Source: JBGZEX01 sp041846495
GTDB taxonomy: Bacteria; Bacteroidota; Bacteroidia; Bacteroidales; Marinifilaceae
Assembly (NCBI GenBank): GCA_041846495.1
Contig: JBGZEX010000072.1
Span: 1 to 43,248 of the forward strand
Length of the DNA stretch: 43,248 nucleotides
Direction: 5' to 3'
Part shown: piece after piece, positions 35,752 through 42,100 of the stretch
Layout of the letters: every line of letters starts with the position of its first letter
Numbering within the stretch: position 1 is the first letter of the stretch
The notes under the pieces: model-generated
The model's database searches: none
Seen by the model: the letters and a program-made list of their open reading frames with translations, nothing else
What the model was told of the DNA's origin: nothing
Translations under genes and position numbers: made by a program

Positions 35752-36414
35752 TCATTCTTCAATCGGGGTATGAATTTTTCCTTTCCAGAATAATTCTTTT
35801 CCGTTTTTGTCCGTATTATCGAAGATATAATGGAATTCGGCTCTCAAGATCCCTTTTTTCCAGAAATCCCTGCTTACTTTTATAAATCCGCTTTTACAAT
35901 AATACGTATGTCGTCCGGATGGAGAGATACTGAGCAACTCTATTTCGGGAGTGCATATGTCGCCGCTGATTTCGAAAACCAGGCTGCAGTGGGTTGCCGC
36001 ATTCATGGCCGTTGCACAATGTACGGTATTTTCGTTTAACCGCCTTGCCGAGATAAAATTCGTTCCCGCCCATTCGTCGCATCGGGCTTCGCATAAAATG
36101 GAATGATACAGATGGGTCGTGTCGACCAATTGATAAAACCTGTCCATGGAATCCGTACGGATTTTTCCCGTAGCCTCTTTCAAGCGTTCGATACCCTCGG
36201 GACAAAGGCCGTCGCAGTCCAATTGTCCGAATTCATTCCTGTAAACCCCTTCGGGATAATCCCATTCTGCGGAGAAACCGAAATCTCCTTTCAGATTATC
36301 CGTCCATTGGATTTTGATTTTTCCTTTTTTAGAGAGGGGTATGAAATAACAGATGCCTCCAAGCACTAAAAGCCCCGTCAGTAAAATATATACGGTTTTT
36401 ATTCGTTTACTCAT
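35752..36414 (-). CDS. membrane-anchored protein of unknown function
   Basis: A 220-residue protein with one N-terminal transmembrane segment (TVYILLTGLLVLGGICYFIP) and a soluble exported domain containing six Cys, including CDGLCPEG and CEARCDEW. I recognise no family. The ATG at 36414 places the hydrophobic helix close to the N-terminus; the frame is open to 36477. It sits just upstream of the WG-repeat lipoprotein in the same direction, so the two may be co-expressed and act at the envelope. Confidence 0.7.
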   Translation of the reverse strand: MSKRIKTVYILLTGLLVLGGICYFIPLSKKGKIKIQWTDNLKGDFGFSAEWDYPEGVYRNEFGQLDCDGLCPEGIERLKEATGKIRTDSMDRFYQLVDTTHLYHSILCEARCDEWAGTNFISARRLNENTVHCATAMNAATHCSLVFEISGDICTPEIELLSISPSGRHTYYCKSGFIKVSRDFWKKGILRAEFHYIFDNTDKNGKELFWKGKIHTPIEE

Positions 36415-36511
36415 CTTTCGATTGTTTGACAACATCCTTAACTCCGTTTTGATTTTCCCGCCTGAAATATTCTCCATGTCTTATGCCTGGCATTTGCCGG
36501 TTTACCTGTCT

Positions 36512-37180
36512 CTACGATTTTCCTTTATCCAACTGCAAGCGTTCATTTTCAACTCTAAAACAAAAAGCACTTTCAATTTTTACTAGAATCGTTTTCATGC
36601 AATCTAACGATTTAAACAGGAAATCCTTGGATTCTATTTCTATGAAATAATCATCTAATAATTTTACTCCGTCGTTATTCTTTACATAGCGCTCAAGCTT
36701 CTTTTTCATTATATTATCGGACAAATCTCCATGCATAAAATAATTTCTCAATAAACGACAGAAATCATTTACGTAATCTAAAAGATTTGCTTCAATATCA
36801 AGGTCATTTACCAAATACCTTTTTTCATATGTTCTACTAACAGCATCGTATAATTTTTGAACCTGCTGAGCTCCCGTTTCTATTTTATAATTGCATTTAT
36901 ACATCCTTCATAGTACGAAAAGATAGAGCAGAAAAGGATTTTCCTAACTTCTTTACATAAAGATGATATCCTCTCATCTTCGCTATCAAAACTTTGTAAG
37001 ATTGTATAAGTAAACTTCAAAATCCCCATTAGAATTTTGTTTAGCCAAATCCAACGCTTCTTTTTGAAACTGGGCAAACGTTTTTTGGTAATAATTATCA
37101 ATTTCAGAAATTAACTGCGATAAAATACCATACCGATATTCTATCACGTGCCTTATTTCATTATAACCTTTTGCAATCAT
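36512..37180 (-). pseudogene. HEPN-domain gene broken by two frameshifts
   Basis: Three overlapping minus-strand frames read as one protein. Frame A starts with MIAKGYNEIRHVIEYRYG (37180) and stops at 36986. Frame B continues with SFDSEDERISSLCKEV and SYYEGCINAII, stopping at 36880. The original frame resumes with ETGAQQVQKLYDAV and runs to 36512. The shifts lie near 36988-37015 and 36885-36905. LLRNYFMHGD contains RNxxxH (His at 36733-36731), the catalytic pattern of HEPN ribonucleases, and SYYEGCINAI resembles the YxxxEG helix of MAE_28990-type HEPN proteins. The gene starts one base after the small acidic gene. It is probably an inactivated toxin or defence nuclease; sequencing error must be excluded. 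Confidence 0.65.
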
Positions 37181-37181
37181 C

Positions 37182-37400
37182 TTAATGTCCTAAAAAACTG
37201 TAATCATCATCAAATCCATCAGGCATATCACCATACATTCCATCAGTCATAGCATCCCACGTTTCCTCTGTATCTATATAGCTAAATGGGGTTAAAGTGT
37301 TTATTTTAGGTTCATTATAATCTACAACTTCCAGAAAACTATTATCGGGAAAATTCATTAAAAATTTCTTCCTTTCTATATCTACAATCTTATCTTTCAT
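37182..37400 (-). CDS. small acidic protein between Fic and the HEPN gene
   Basis: A 72-residue protein beginning MKDKIVDIERKKFLMNFPDN and ending in a very acidic tail (GDMPDGFDDDYSFLGH). The ATG at 37400 follows the Fic stop by 13 bases, and its TAA is one base from the ATG of the HEPN gene. I do not recognise a family. Its size, charge and tight coupling suggest an accessory or antitoxin-like partner of one of its neighbours, which is inference only. A longer reading from 37463 would overlap fic. Confidence 0.6.
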   Translation of the reverse strand: MKDKIVDIERKKFLMNFPDNSFLEVVDYNEPKINTLTPFSYIDTEETWDAMTDGMYGDMPDGFDDDYSFLGH

Positions 37401-37413
37401 TATTAGGTAGCAG

Positions 37414-38223
37414 CTAAAACATAAAACTAAAAATCTTTTTCTGCGAAGCATTGAACCGTTCAATCTCCAAAGAGAGCGATTTCTTTAACTGACCAGCCAT
37501 AAAGTCCAAGAAAGGCTGATTAACTTCTTCTTCCTGTGATAGCCGTAAAGCAGAAATATACTCTTCTCTATCTTCCTTGAATATCTTAGTTGGAAAAAGA
37601 TTGTAGCAAAACTGAATGTAATTCATCAGCAGACGTGCAGTTCTCCCGTTACCATCTACCCACGGATGAATGGTCACTAAGTTAAAATGGGCATTGAAAC
37701 TTAATTCGTATTGTTCCCGAAATGTTCCCACAGCCTTTTGCTTTTCCTGTAATAAAGCGCAAAACTCTTCTACTTTGGCAGGGACTTTCTGATAACTCAT
37801 ATAAGAACGTCCACCAATACCAGCCGTCACGCCACACAAGCGAAATTCACCTTTGGAAGAATCAAAAAAGCCACCCACAACATTATAAATACTACCTGTC
37901 GTACGCATCAATGTCGCATTCAGCTTTTGCAAGAATGCAGAATTAATTGGCTCTTTACATTTGGCTTCCTCTTTAGCAAGCTCGTATGCCTTTTTTAAGT
38001 CCTCATTCATCAAATGATATACCAAAGGTTTCCCTTTAGCGGTCAAGCCTTCATCGAAAAGCATTTGCGCCTCCGCTTCGGTAAGTGTTGAACCCTCAAT
38101 CGCTGTAGAATGGGTAATAAGAGAATAGAGGTAGTACTTCTCATAGTCCACCGCTTCACTGATACCGAGTTGCTGAAACTTCTGGTATAGCTGTTCAATC
38201 TCTTGCCAAACACCTTGTTCCAT
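37414..38223 (-). CDS. Fic family protein with N-terminal inhibitory motif
   Basis: Fic proteins usually transfer AMP from ATP to target hydroxyls. The 269-residue protein has a complete core HPWVDGNGRTAR (186-197) with catalytic His186. An inhibitory helix motif [S/T]xxxE[G/N] is present as STAIEG (39-44) ahead of the Fic core, marking a class II, self-inhibited Fic. GGFFDSSKGEFRLCGV forms the flap region before the core. The start at 38223 lies close after a good promoter. The AT-rich composition differs from the dcw genes, and the gene heads an operon with the small acidic protein and the broken HEPN gene, consistent with horizontal gain. Confidence 0.94.
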   Translation of the reverse strand: MEQGVWQEIEQLYQKFQQLGISEAVDYEKYYLYSLITHSTAIEGSTLTEAEAQMLFDEGLTAKGKPLVYHLMNEDLKKAYELAKEEAKCKEPINSAFLQKLNATLMRTTGSIYNVVGGFFDSSKGEFRLCGVTAGIGGRSYMSYQKVPAKVEEFCALLQEKQKAVGTFREQYELSFNAHFNLVTIHPWVDGNGRTARLLMNYIQFCYNLFPTKIFKEDREEYISALRLSQEEEVNQPFLDFMAGQLKKSLSLEIERFNASQKKIFSFMF

Positions 38224-38253
38224 TGACTTTTTTTAATTGGATTTATTTCTTTT

Positions 38254-38285
38254 CAAAGGTAGTGTATTTGTATTGCGTAGCCAAA
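38254..38285 (-). promoter_or_regulatory. promoter of the fic operon
   Basis: Minus-strand TTTG (38285-38282) and TACCTTTG (38261-38254) are 20 bases apart and match the Bacteroidota -33 and -7 elements. The -7 box ends 30 bases before the fic ATG. Confidence 0.75.
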
Positions 38286-38351
38286 GAAAATAACGACTTA
38301 CTACTATATTTTTTCGTTTGTGGGGAAAATGTGGGGAATTTTTAAGCAAAT

Positions 38352-38392
38352 AAAAAGGCTAAGCAACTGATAATTCATTGCTTAGTCTTTTT
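38352..38392. terminator. bidirectional terminator-like hairpin
   Basis: AAAAAGGCTAAGCAA (38352-38366) pairs with TTGCTTAGTCTTTTT (38378-38392), with one G-T pair and an 11-base loop. The flanking A and T runs give a T tract on both strands. It insulates the fic operon from the remnants to its right and may once have closed an integrase or similar gene of a mobile element. Confidence 0.7.
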
Positions 38393-38436
38393 CTTGTACC
38401 CAGACCCGCATTTGAAATAACTAAAGCGAGGAAAAC

Positions 38437-38564
38437 GTGGGTAAAAAGAACGGATTTTTCCGAAAAATCTTTGGAAGTTCTATGAAATAGAACAGGTGTA
38501 CGCCAAAATTATCAACCGGAAAAAGGATGATGCGGTTAATTTGGTAAACGGACTGTTCGATTAG
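38437..38564 (+). pseudogene. short broken coding remnant
   Basis: A frame beginning GTG at 38437 reads VGKKNGFFRKIFGSS and stops at 38490; in the next frame, from 38481, YEIEQVYAKIINRKK and AVNLVNGLFD run to the TAG at 38562. The two parts look like one small protein of about 43 residues broken by a frameshift. No family is recognised. It is probably debris of a mobile element. Confidence 0.35.
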
Positions 38565-38638
38565 AGCAACCTCCGGATTTTCGTGTTTTCCGTAAGGCAT
38601 TTGACGGCATAGTTTACTACTTGCGCGGGTATATATAA

Positions 38639-38890
38639 TTCAGTTTAGTTTGGTATCTATATATAGGGCAAAAAACTAAACTAAACCGGTTTCGTGAAAA
38701 CAACCGAAAAGAAATGCAAGATACCCTGAAAGATGAATTTCGTGGCATACAAGCAAAACCTAATCGAATCGGTTTTGGCAAACGTCTAACACCTAATGAA
38801 GCTAGAGATTGAGAATTTTCCAATGAAAATGCCATAAAAGAGTATCACTACAATAGCGTGCTTTTTGAATCCGGTACAAATCTAAAATAA
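38639..38890 (+). pseudogene. coding remnant with internal stop
   Basis: The frame opens after a TAA at 38636 and reads TKLNRFRENNRKEMQDTL, then GIQAKPNRIGFGKRL, to a TGA at 38810-38812. The same frame continues with EFSNENAIKEYHYNS to the TAA at 38888. No start codon with a ribosome-binding site is visible, and I know no family for it. The charged, helical composition resembles proteins of mobile elements. It is probably the decayed end of a larger gene. Confidence 0.4.
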
Positions 38891-38896
38891 TTATAC

Positions 38897-38955
38897 GCCA
38901 AATTTCCAATCAAAATAAAGCCAAATTTCCAATCAAAATAAAGCCAAATTTCCAA
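38897..38955 (+). repeat. tandem repeat of a 23-base unit, 2.6 copies
   Basis: The unit begins GCCAAATTTCCAATC and is exactly repeated at 38897-38919 and 38920-38942, with a third partial copy (GCCAAATTTCCAA) at 38943-38955. There are no spacers, so it is not a CRISPR array. It sits 41 bases before the -7 element of the following ATPase gene, where it could bind a regulator or be a replication or recombination site. Confidence 0.9.
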
Positions 38956-38995
38956 ATATACTTTTGAAATTGATCTGGATTACAAAGAAATAAGC

Positions 38996-39003
38996 TATCT
39001 TTG
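38996..39003 (+). promoter_or_regulatory. -7 element of the AAA_14/DUF4143 gene
   Basis: TATCTTTG at 38996-39003 matches the TAnnTTTG element and lies 16 bases before the ATG. The nearest TTG (38970-38972) is 23 bases away, longer than usual, so the -33 part is weak. Confidence 0.5.
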
Positions 39004-39019
39004 CAGAAAAATACAGTGT

Positions 39020-40294
39020 ATGGAATATAAGAATCGAATAGCGGATCAACTTCTGCGTGATAAATTAGAAGCGATGGGTGCTGTATTGATAGAGGGGCCT
39101 AAAGCTTGTGGCAAAACAACCACGGCTGAGCAGCAGGCCAAAAGTGTTATCTATATGGATGACCCTACTAAGCAGCAGCAATATAGGCAAATGGCTCAAA
39201 CTAATATTAGTTTTTTGCTCGAAGGGGAAACTCCTCGTTTGATTGACGAATGGCAGGAAGTTCCTCAATTTTGGGATGCTATTCGGTTTGAAGTAGACCA
39301 TCGAGATGAAGACGGGCAGTTTATGCTTACAGGTTCTGCTGTACCTGTCGAAGTCAAGAAAATTCATCATACAGGTACCGGAAGATACGGATGGCTTACC
39401 ATGCGTCCCATGAGTTTGTGGGAATCGGGAGACTCTACGGGGGAGATAAGTTTATCGGATTTGTTTCTTGCGCCGAATAAAATAGGAGCCTTGAATAAAC
39501 TTACATTGCCGTTGCTTGCATTTGTCGTTTGCCGTGGAGGATGGCCTAAGGCTTTGCAAAAGAAAACGGAAAAGGCGGCACTGTTGCAGGCGACAGAATA
39601 TTATAAAGCTATTGCGAATAGCGATATATCACGAGTTGATAATGTAAAACGAGATGCGGAACGAGCAAAGAGAATTATGCGTTCTTATGCCAGACATCAA
39701 GGTTCTCAAGCAAGTATCGCTACAATCCTTGCCGATATATCGACAAATGAACCGGAGGATGTCAGTGATGAAACGATAGATTCATACCTTACTGCCTTGC
39801 GGAATATATTCGTAATAGAGGATATGCCGGCGTGGAATCCCAACTTAAGAAGTAAAACTGCAGTCCGTACATCGGATACGAGGTATTATGTGGACCCTTC
39901 AGTGGGTGTGGCTGCTCTTGGTCTTGGCCCCAATGATTTGATTAATGACCTGAATACATTCGGGCTGTTTTTTGAAACAATGTGTGTCCGGGATCTTCGG
40001 GTTTATGCAGATGCCTTGGATGGTTCTGTTTATCATTATAGAGACAAGAACGGTTTGGAATGCGATGCTGTGGCACATCTGCGTAATGGTTCGTATGGTC
40101 TTATTGAAATAAAATTGGGTGGAGAAAAGTTGATTGAGGACGGTGCAAAAACATTAACGGCACTTTCGAATATCATAGATACTACCCGAATGAAAGCACC
40201 TGCTTTTTGTATGGTGCTGACAGGTGTTGGTGACTTTGCCTATAAACGAACAGATGGAGTGTATGTTGTGCCGATTGGATGTTTGAGACCATAA
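39020..40294 (+). CDS. AAA_14 / DUF4143 ATPase
   Basis: A 424-residue protein with an N-terminal P-loop ATPase domain (Walker A GPKACGKT at 26-33, Walker B-like RLIDEWQEVP, then FMLTGSA) and a C-terminal DUF4143 domain with a nuclease-like look (GLECDAVAHL, then YGLIEIKLGG, giving D and ExK residues). Such proteins are widespread in gut bacteria and archaea, often singly and next to mobile DNA; their role is not established. This one stands alone in the island, with its own promoter and a 23-base tandem repeat upstream. Codon use differs from the housekeeping genes, suggesting transfer. Confidence 0.92.
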   Translation: MEYKNRIADQLLRDKLEAMGAVLIEGPKACGKTTTAEQQAKSVIYMDDPTKQQQYRQMAQTNISFLLEGETPRLIDEWQEVPQFWDAIRFEVDHRDEDGQFMLTGSAVPVEVKKIHHTGTGRYGWLTMRPMSLWESGDSTGEISLSDLFLAPNKIGALNKLTLPLLAFVVCRGGWPKALQKKTEKAALLQATEYYKAIANSDISRVDNVKRDAERAKRIMRSYARHQGSQASIATILADISTNEPEDVSDETIDSYLTALRNIFVIEDMPAWNPNLRSKTAVRTSDTRYYVDPSVGVAALGLGPNDLINDLNTFGLFFETMCVRDLRVYADALDGSVYHYRDKNGLECDAVAHLRNGSYGLIEIKLGGEKLIEDGAKTLTALSNIIDTTRMKAPAFCMVLTGVGDFAYKRTDGVYVVPIGCLRP

Positions 40295-40338
40295 GTTTTG
40301 ACATTCAGAACATTAATGGTTAATATAAGCAATGATGC

Positions 40339-40503
40339 ATGGATAAAATCTGTAACTTCGATATTGTAATCAATACATGTCTTGCTGAGATCAATCCGGC
40401 CTCGGTAATGCCGGGTTTCGATAAGAACGGTTTTTTATTATCGGTCATTAACGGATATTTGCAACATGAAAATAAAAGGATAAGAGATTGTTCCTTAATT
40501 TAA
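40339..40503 (+). CDS. possible 54-residue ORF
   Basis: An ATG at 40339 opens 54 codons: MDKICNFDIVINTCLAEIN, then VMPGFDKNGFLLSVINGYL. No ribosome-binding site is clear and no family is recognised. Its end covers the -33 element of the pnt promoter. It may be a small gene or the remnant of a gene at the right edge of the island. Apart from this frame and the promoter, the 318 bases between the ATPase and pntAA hold nothing else I can support. Confidence 0.25.
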   Translation: MDKICNFDIVINTCLAEINPASVMPGFDKNGFLLSVINGYLQHENKRIRDCSLI

Positions 40504-40518
40504 TTTATTTTATTTTTG
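40488..40518 (+). promoter_or_regulatory. promoter of the pnt operon
   Basis: TTG at 40488-40490 and TATTTTTG at 40511-40518 are separated by 20 bases, matching the Bacteroidota consensus. The leader would be roughly 85 bases long, with AAAGGA at 40604-40609 as the likely ribosome-binding site before the ATG at 40613. Confidence 0.75.
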
Positions 40519-40612
40519 TAAGCATAATAGACGCTTAAAAAGATGGTTTCGGAGCGATGAGAAGCGATAAATCGTAACATTATATTAACAAAAACTTAAA
40601 ATTCAAAGGATT

Positions 40613-41773
40613 ATGATTATTGGTATTCCTAAGGAGATTATGGCGGGAGAAGCCCGGGTGGCCGCTACTCCCGAAACGGTGAAAAATTTTGTCTCGGACG
40701 GAGCTACGGTTTTAATAGAAACCAATGCCGGATTAGGTGCTCTTTATAGTGATGAGGATTATAAATCGGCAGGAGCGGAGATTATCGACGGCCCTGCGGA
40801 TATTTTTAAAAGAGCCGATGTAATACTTAAGGTGAAAGAACCGTTATATAATGAGGCTCTCGGCATGCATGAAACGGAAATGTTGCGTAAGGGGCAATAT
40901 TTGATAACTTTTATTCATCCGGCTTCTCCGATAAATCATGAAATGGTAAGAAATTTGGCGAAATCCGGAGCCATAGGACTTACTTTGGACGGAATACCCC
41001 GTATTTCCCGGGCTCAAAATTTGGATGCGCTTACTTCCATGAGTACTTGTGCCGGATATAAAGGCATACTGATGGCAGCCGACGATATGACCCGTTTTAT
41101 GCCTCAGATGTTTACGGCCGTGGGTATGATTCAGCCGGCTAAGGTGATGGTTATAGGAGTCGGGGTGGCAGGGCTTCAGGCATTGGCGACGGCCAAACGT
41201 CTCGGAGCGATCACTTATGCCGCCGATATTCGGCCCGCCGCCGCCGAGCAGGCTACGAGTCTCGGAGCCAAGGTGGTGGATACGGGAGTTCCTGCCGAAT
41301 TGGCCATTGCTCCCGGAGGATATGCCAATACTCTTCCCGAGGAATGGTTGGTAAAGGAAAGGGAAAATCTCAGGAGTGCGATTACGGATATGGACGTGAT
41401 ATTCTGCAGCGCCCTTATCCCCGGGAAAGTGGCTCCGGTTATCATTACCGAAGATATGGTCAAAGGAATGAAAAAAGGTGCTGTTATCATCGATATTTCC
41501 ATAGACCAGGGCGGTAACTGCGCCTTGACGCCTCCGGGGAAGAAAGAATGGAAGCATGGCGTGCTCATAGAGGGCATTAAAAATATTCCCGGTCTGATAC
41601 CTACGAGTTCTACATGGATGTTCTCCAATAATATTTACAACCTTGTAAAATATCTTACTAAGGACGGATCCATTCATTTGGATATGAGCGATGAGATTAC
41701 GAAGTCCATATTGGTGACCCGCGACGGGGAAATCGTACACGCCGGGGCTCGGGAAGCTATGGGATTGAACTGA
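40613..41773 (+). CDS. pntAA: NAD(P) transhydrogenase alpha subunit, part 1 (dI, NAD-binding)
   Basis: The 386-residue soluble dI component of proton-translocating transhydrogenase, which passes hydride between NADH and NADP and is driven by the proton gradient. It starts with GIPKEIMAGEARVAATPETV, typical of the alanine dehydrogenase/PntA family, and has the dinucleotide loop IGVGVAGLQALATAKRLGA, then RPAAAEQATSLGAK and ISIDQGGNC. In contrast to E. coli PntA, the membrane part is a separate gene, the three-gene form also known in Rhodospirillum. It is 15 bases before pntAB. Confidence 0.96.
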   Translation: MIIGIPKEIMAGEARVAATPETVKNFVSDGATVLIETNAGLGALYSDEDYKSAGAEIIDGPADIFKRADVILKVKEPLYNEALGMHETEMLRKGQYLITFIHPASPINHEMVRNLAKSGAIGLTLDGIPRISRAQNLDALTSMSTCAGYKGILMAADDMTRFMPQMFTAVGMIQPAKVMVIGVGVAGLQALATAKRLGAITYAADIRPAAAEQATSLGAKVVDTGVPAELAIAPGGYANTLPEEWLVKERENLRSAITDMDVIFCSALIPGKVAPVIITEDMVKGMKKGAVIIDISIDQGGNCALTPPGKKEWKHGVLIEGIKNIPGLIPTSSTWMFSNNIYNLVKYLTKDGSIHLDMSDEITKSILVTRDGEIVHAGAREAMGLN

Positions 41774-41788
41774 TTAAGTTTGTTACGA

Positions 41789-42100
41789 ATGAATCCCATA
41801 TATTTAGTCGTTATATTTATAGTATCCGCAGTGGCCGGGTATTTTATAATTAAGAACGTACCGAGTCTTTTGCATACGCCCCTGATGTCCGGGATGAATG
41901 CTTTGTCCGGGGTTACCGTACTCGGCGCTATTGCCGCTACCGGAATATCTTTTCTGGCGCTGAAGAGCGGCAATCTTATTGCCGGGCAAATCGTAGGTGG
42001 CGTGGCCATATTGCTGGCGACGGTGAATGTCGCCGGCGGTTTCGGAGTCACGCACAGGATGTTGAAAATGTTTAACCGGAAGGGGAGGAAAGAAAGATGA
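41789..42100 (+). CDS. pntAB: NAD(P) transhydrogenase alpha subunit, part 2 (membrane)
   Basis: A 103-residue membrane protein with about three hydrophobic helices (YLVVIFIVSAVAGYFII, MNALSGVTVLGAIAATG, AGQIVGGVAILLATVNVAGGFGVT). It matches the transmembrane part of PntA that forms the proton channel with PntB; VNVAGGFGVTHRML is the conserved end. The ATG at 41789 is chosen over the TTG at 41780. The stop overlaps the pntB start by ATGA. Confidence 0.94.
   Translation: MNPIYLVVIFIVSAVAGYFIIKNVPSLLHTPLMSGMNALSGVTVLGAIAATGISFLALKSGNLIAGQIVGGVAILLATVNVAGGFGVTHRMLKMFNRKGRKER

Noticed and set aside
38617..38835. 72-codon minus-strand frame in the island gap
   Set aside because: The plus-strand remnant in the same place is more protein-like; the minus frame is Ser/Arg/Phe-rich.
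38897..38955. CRISPR array
   Set aside because: The 23-base copies abut with no spacers and no cas genes are present.
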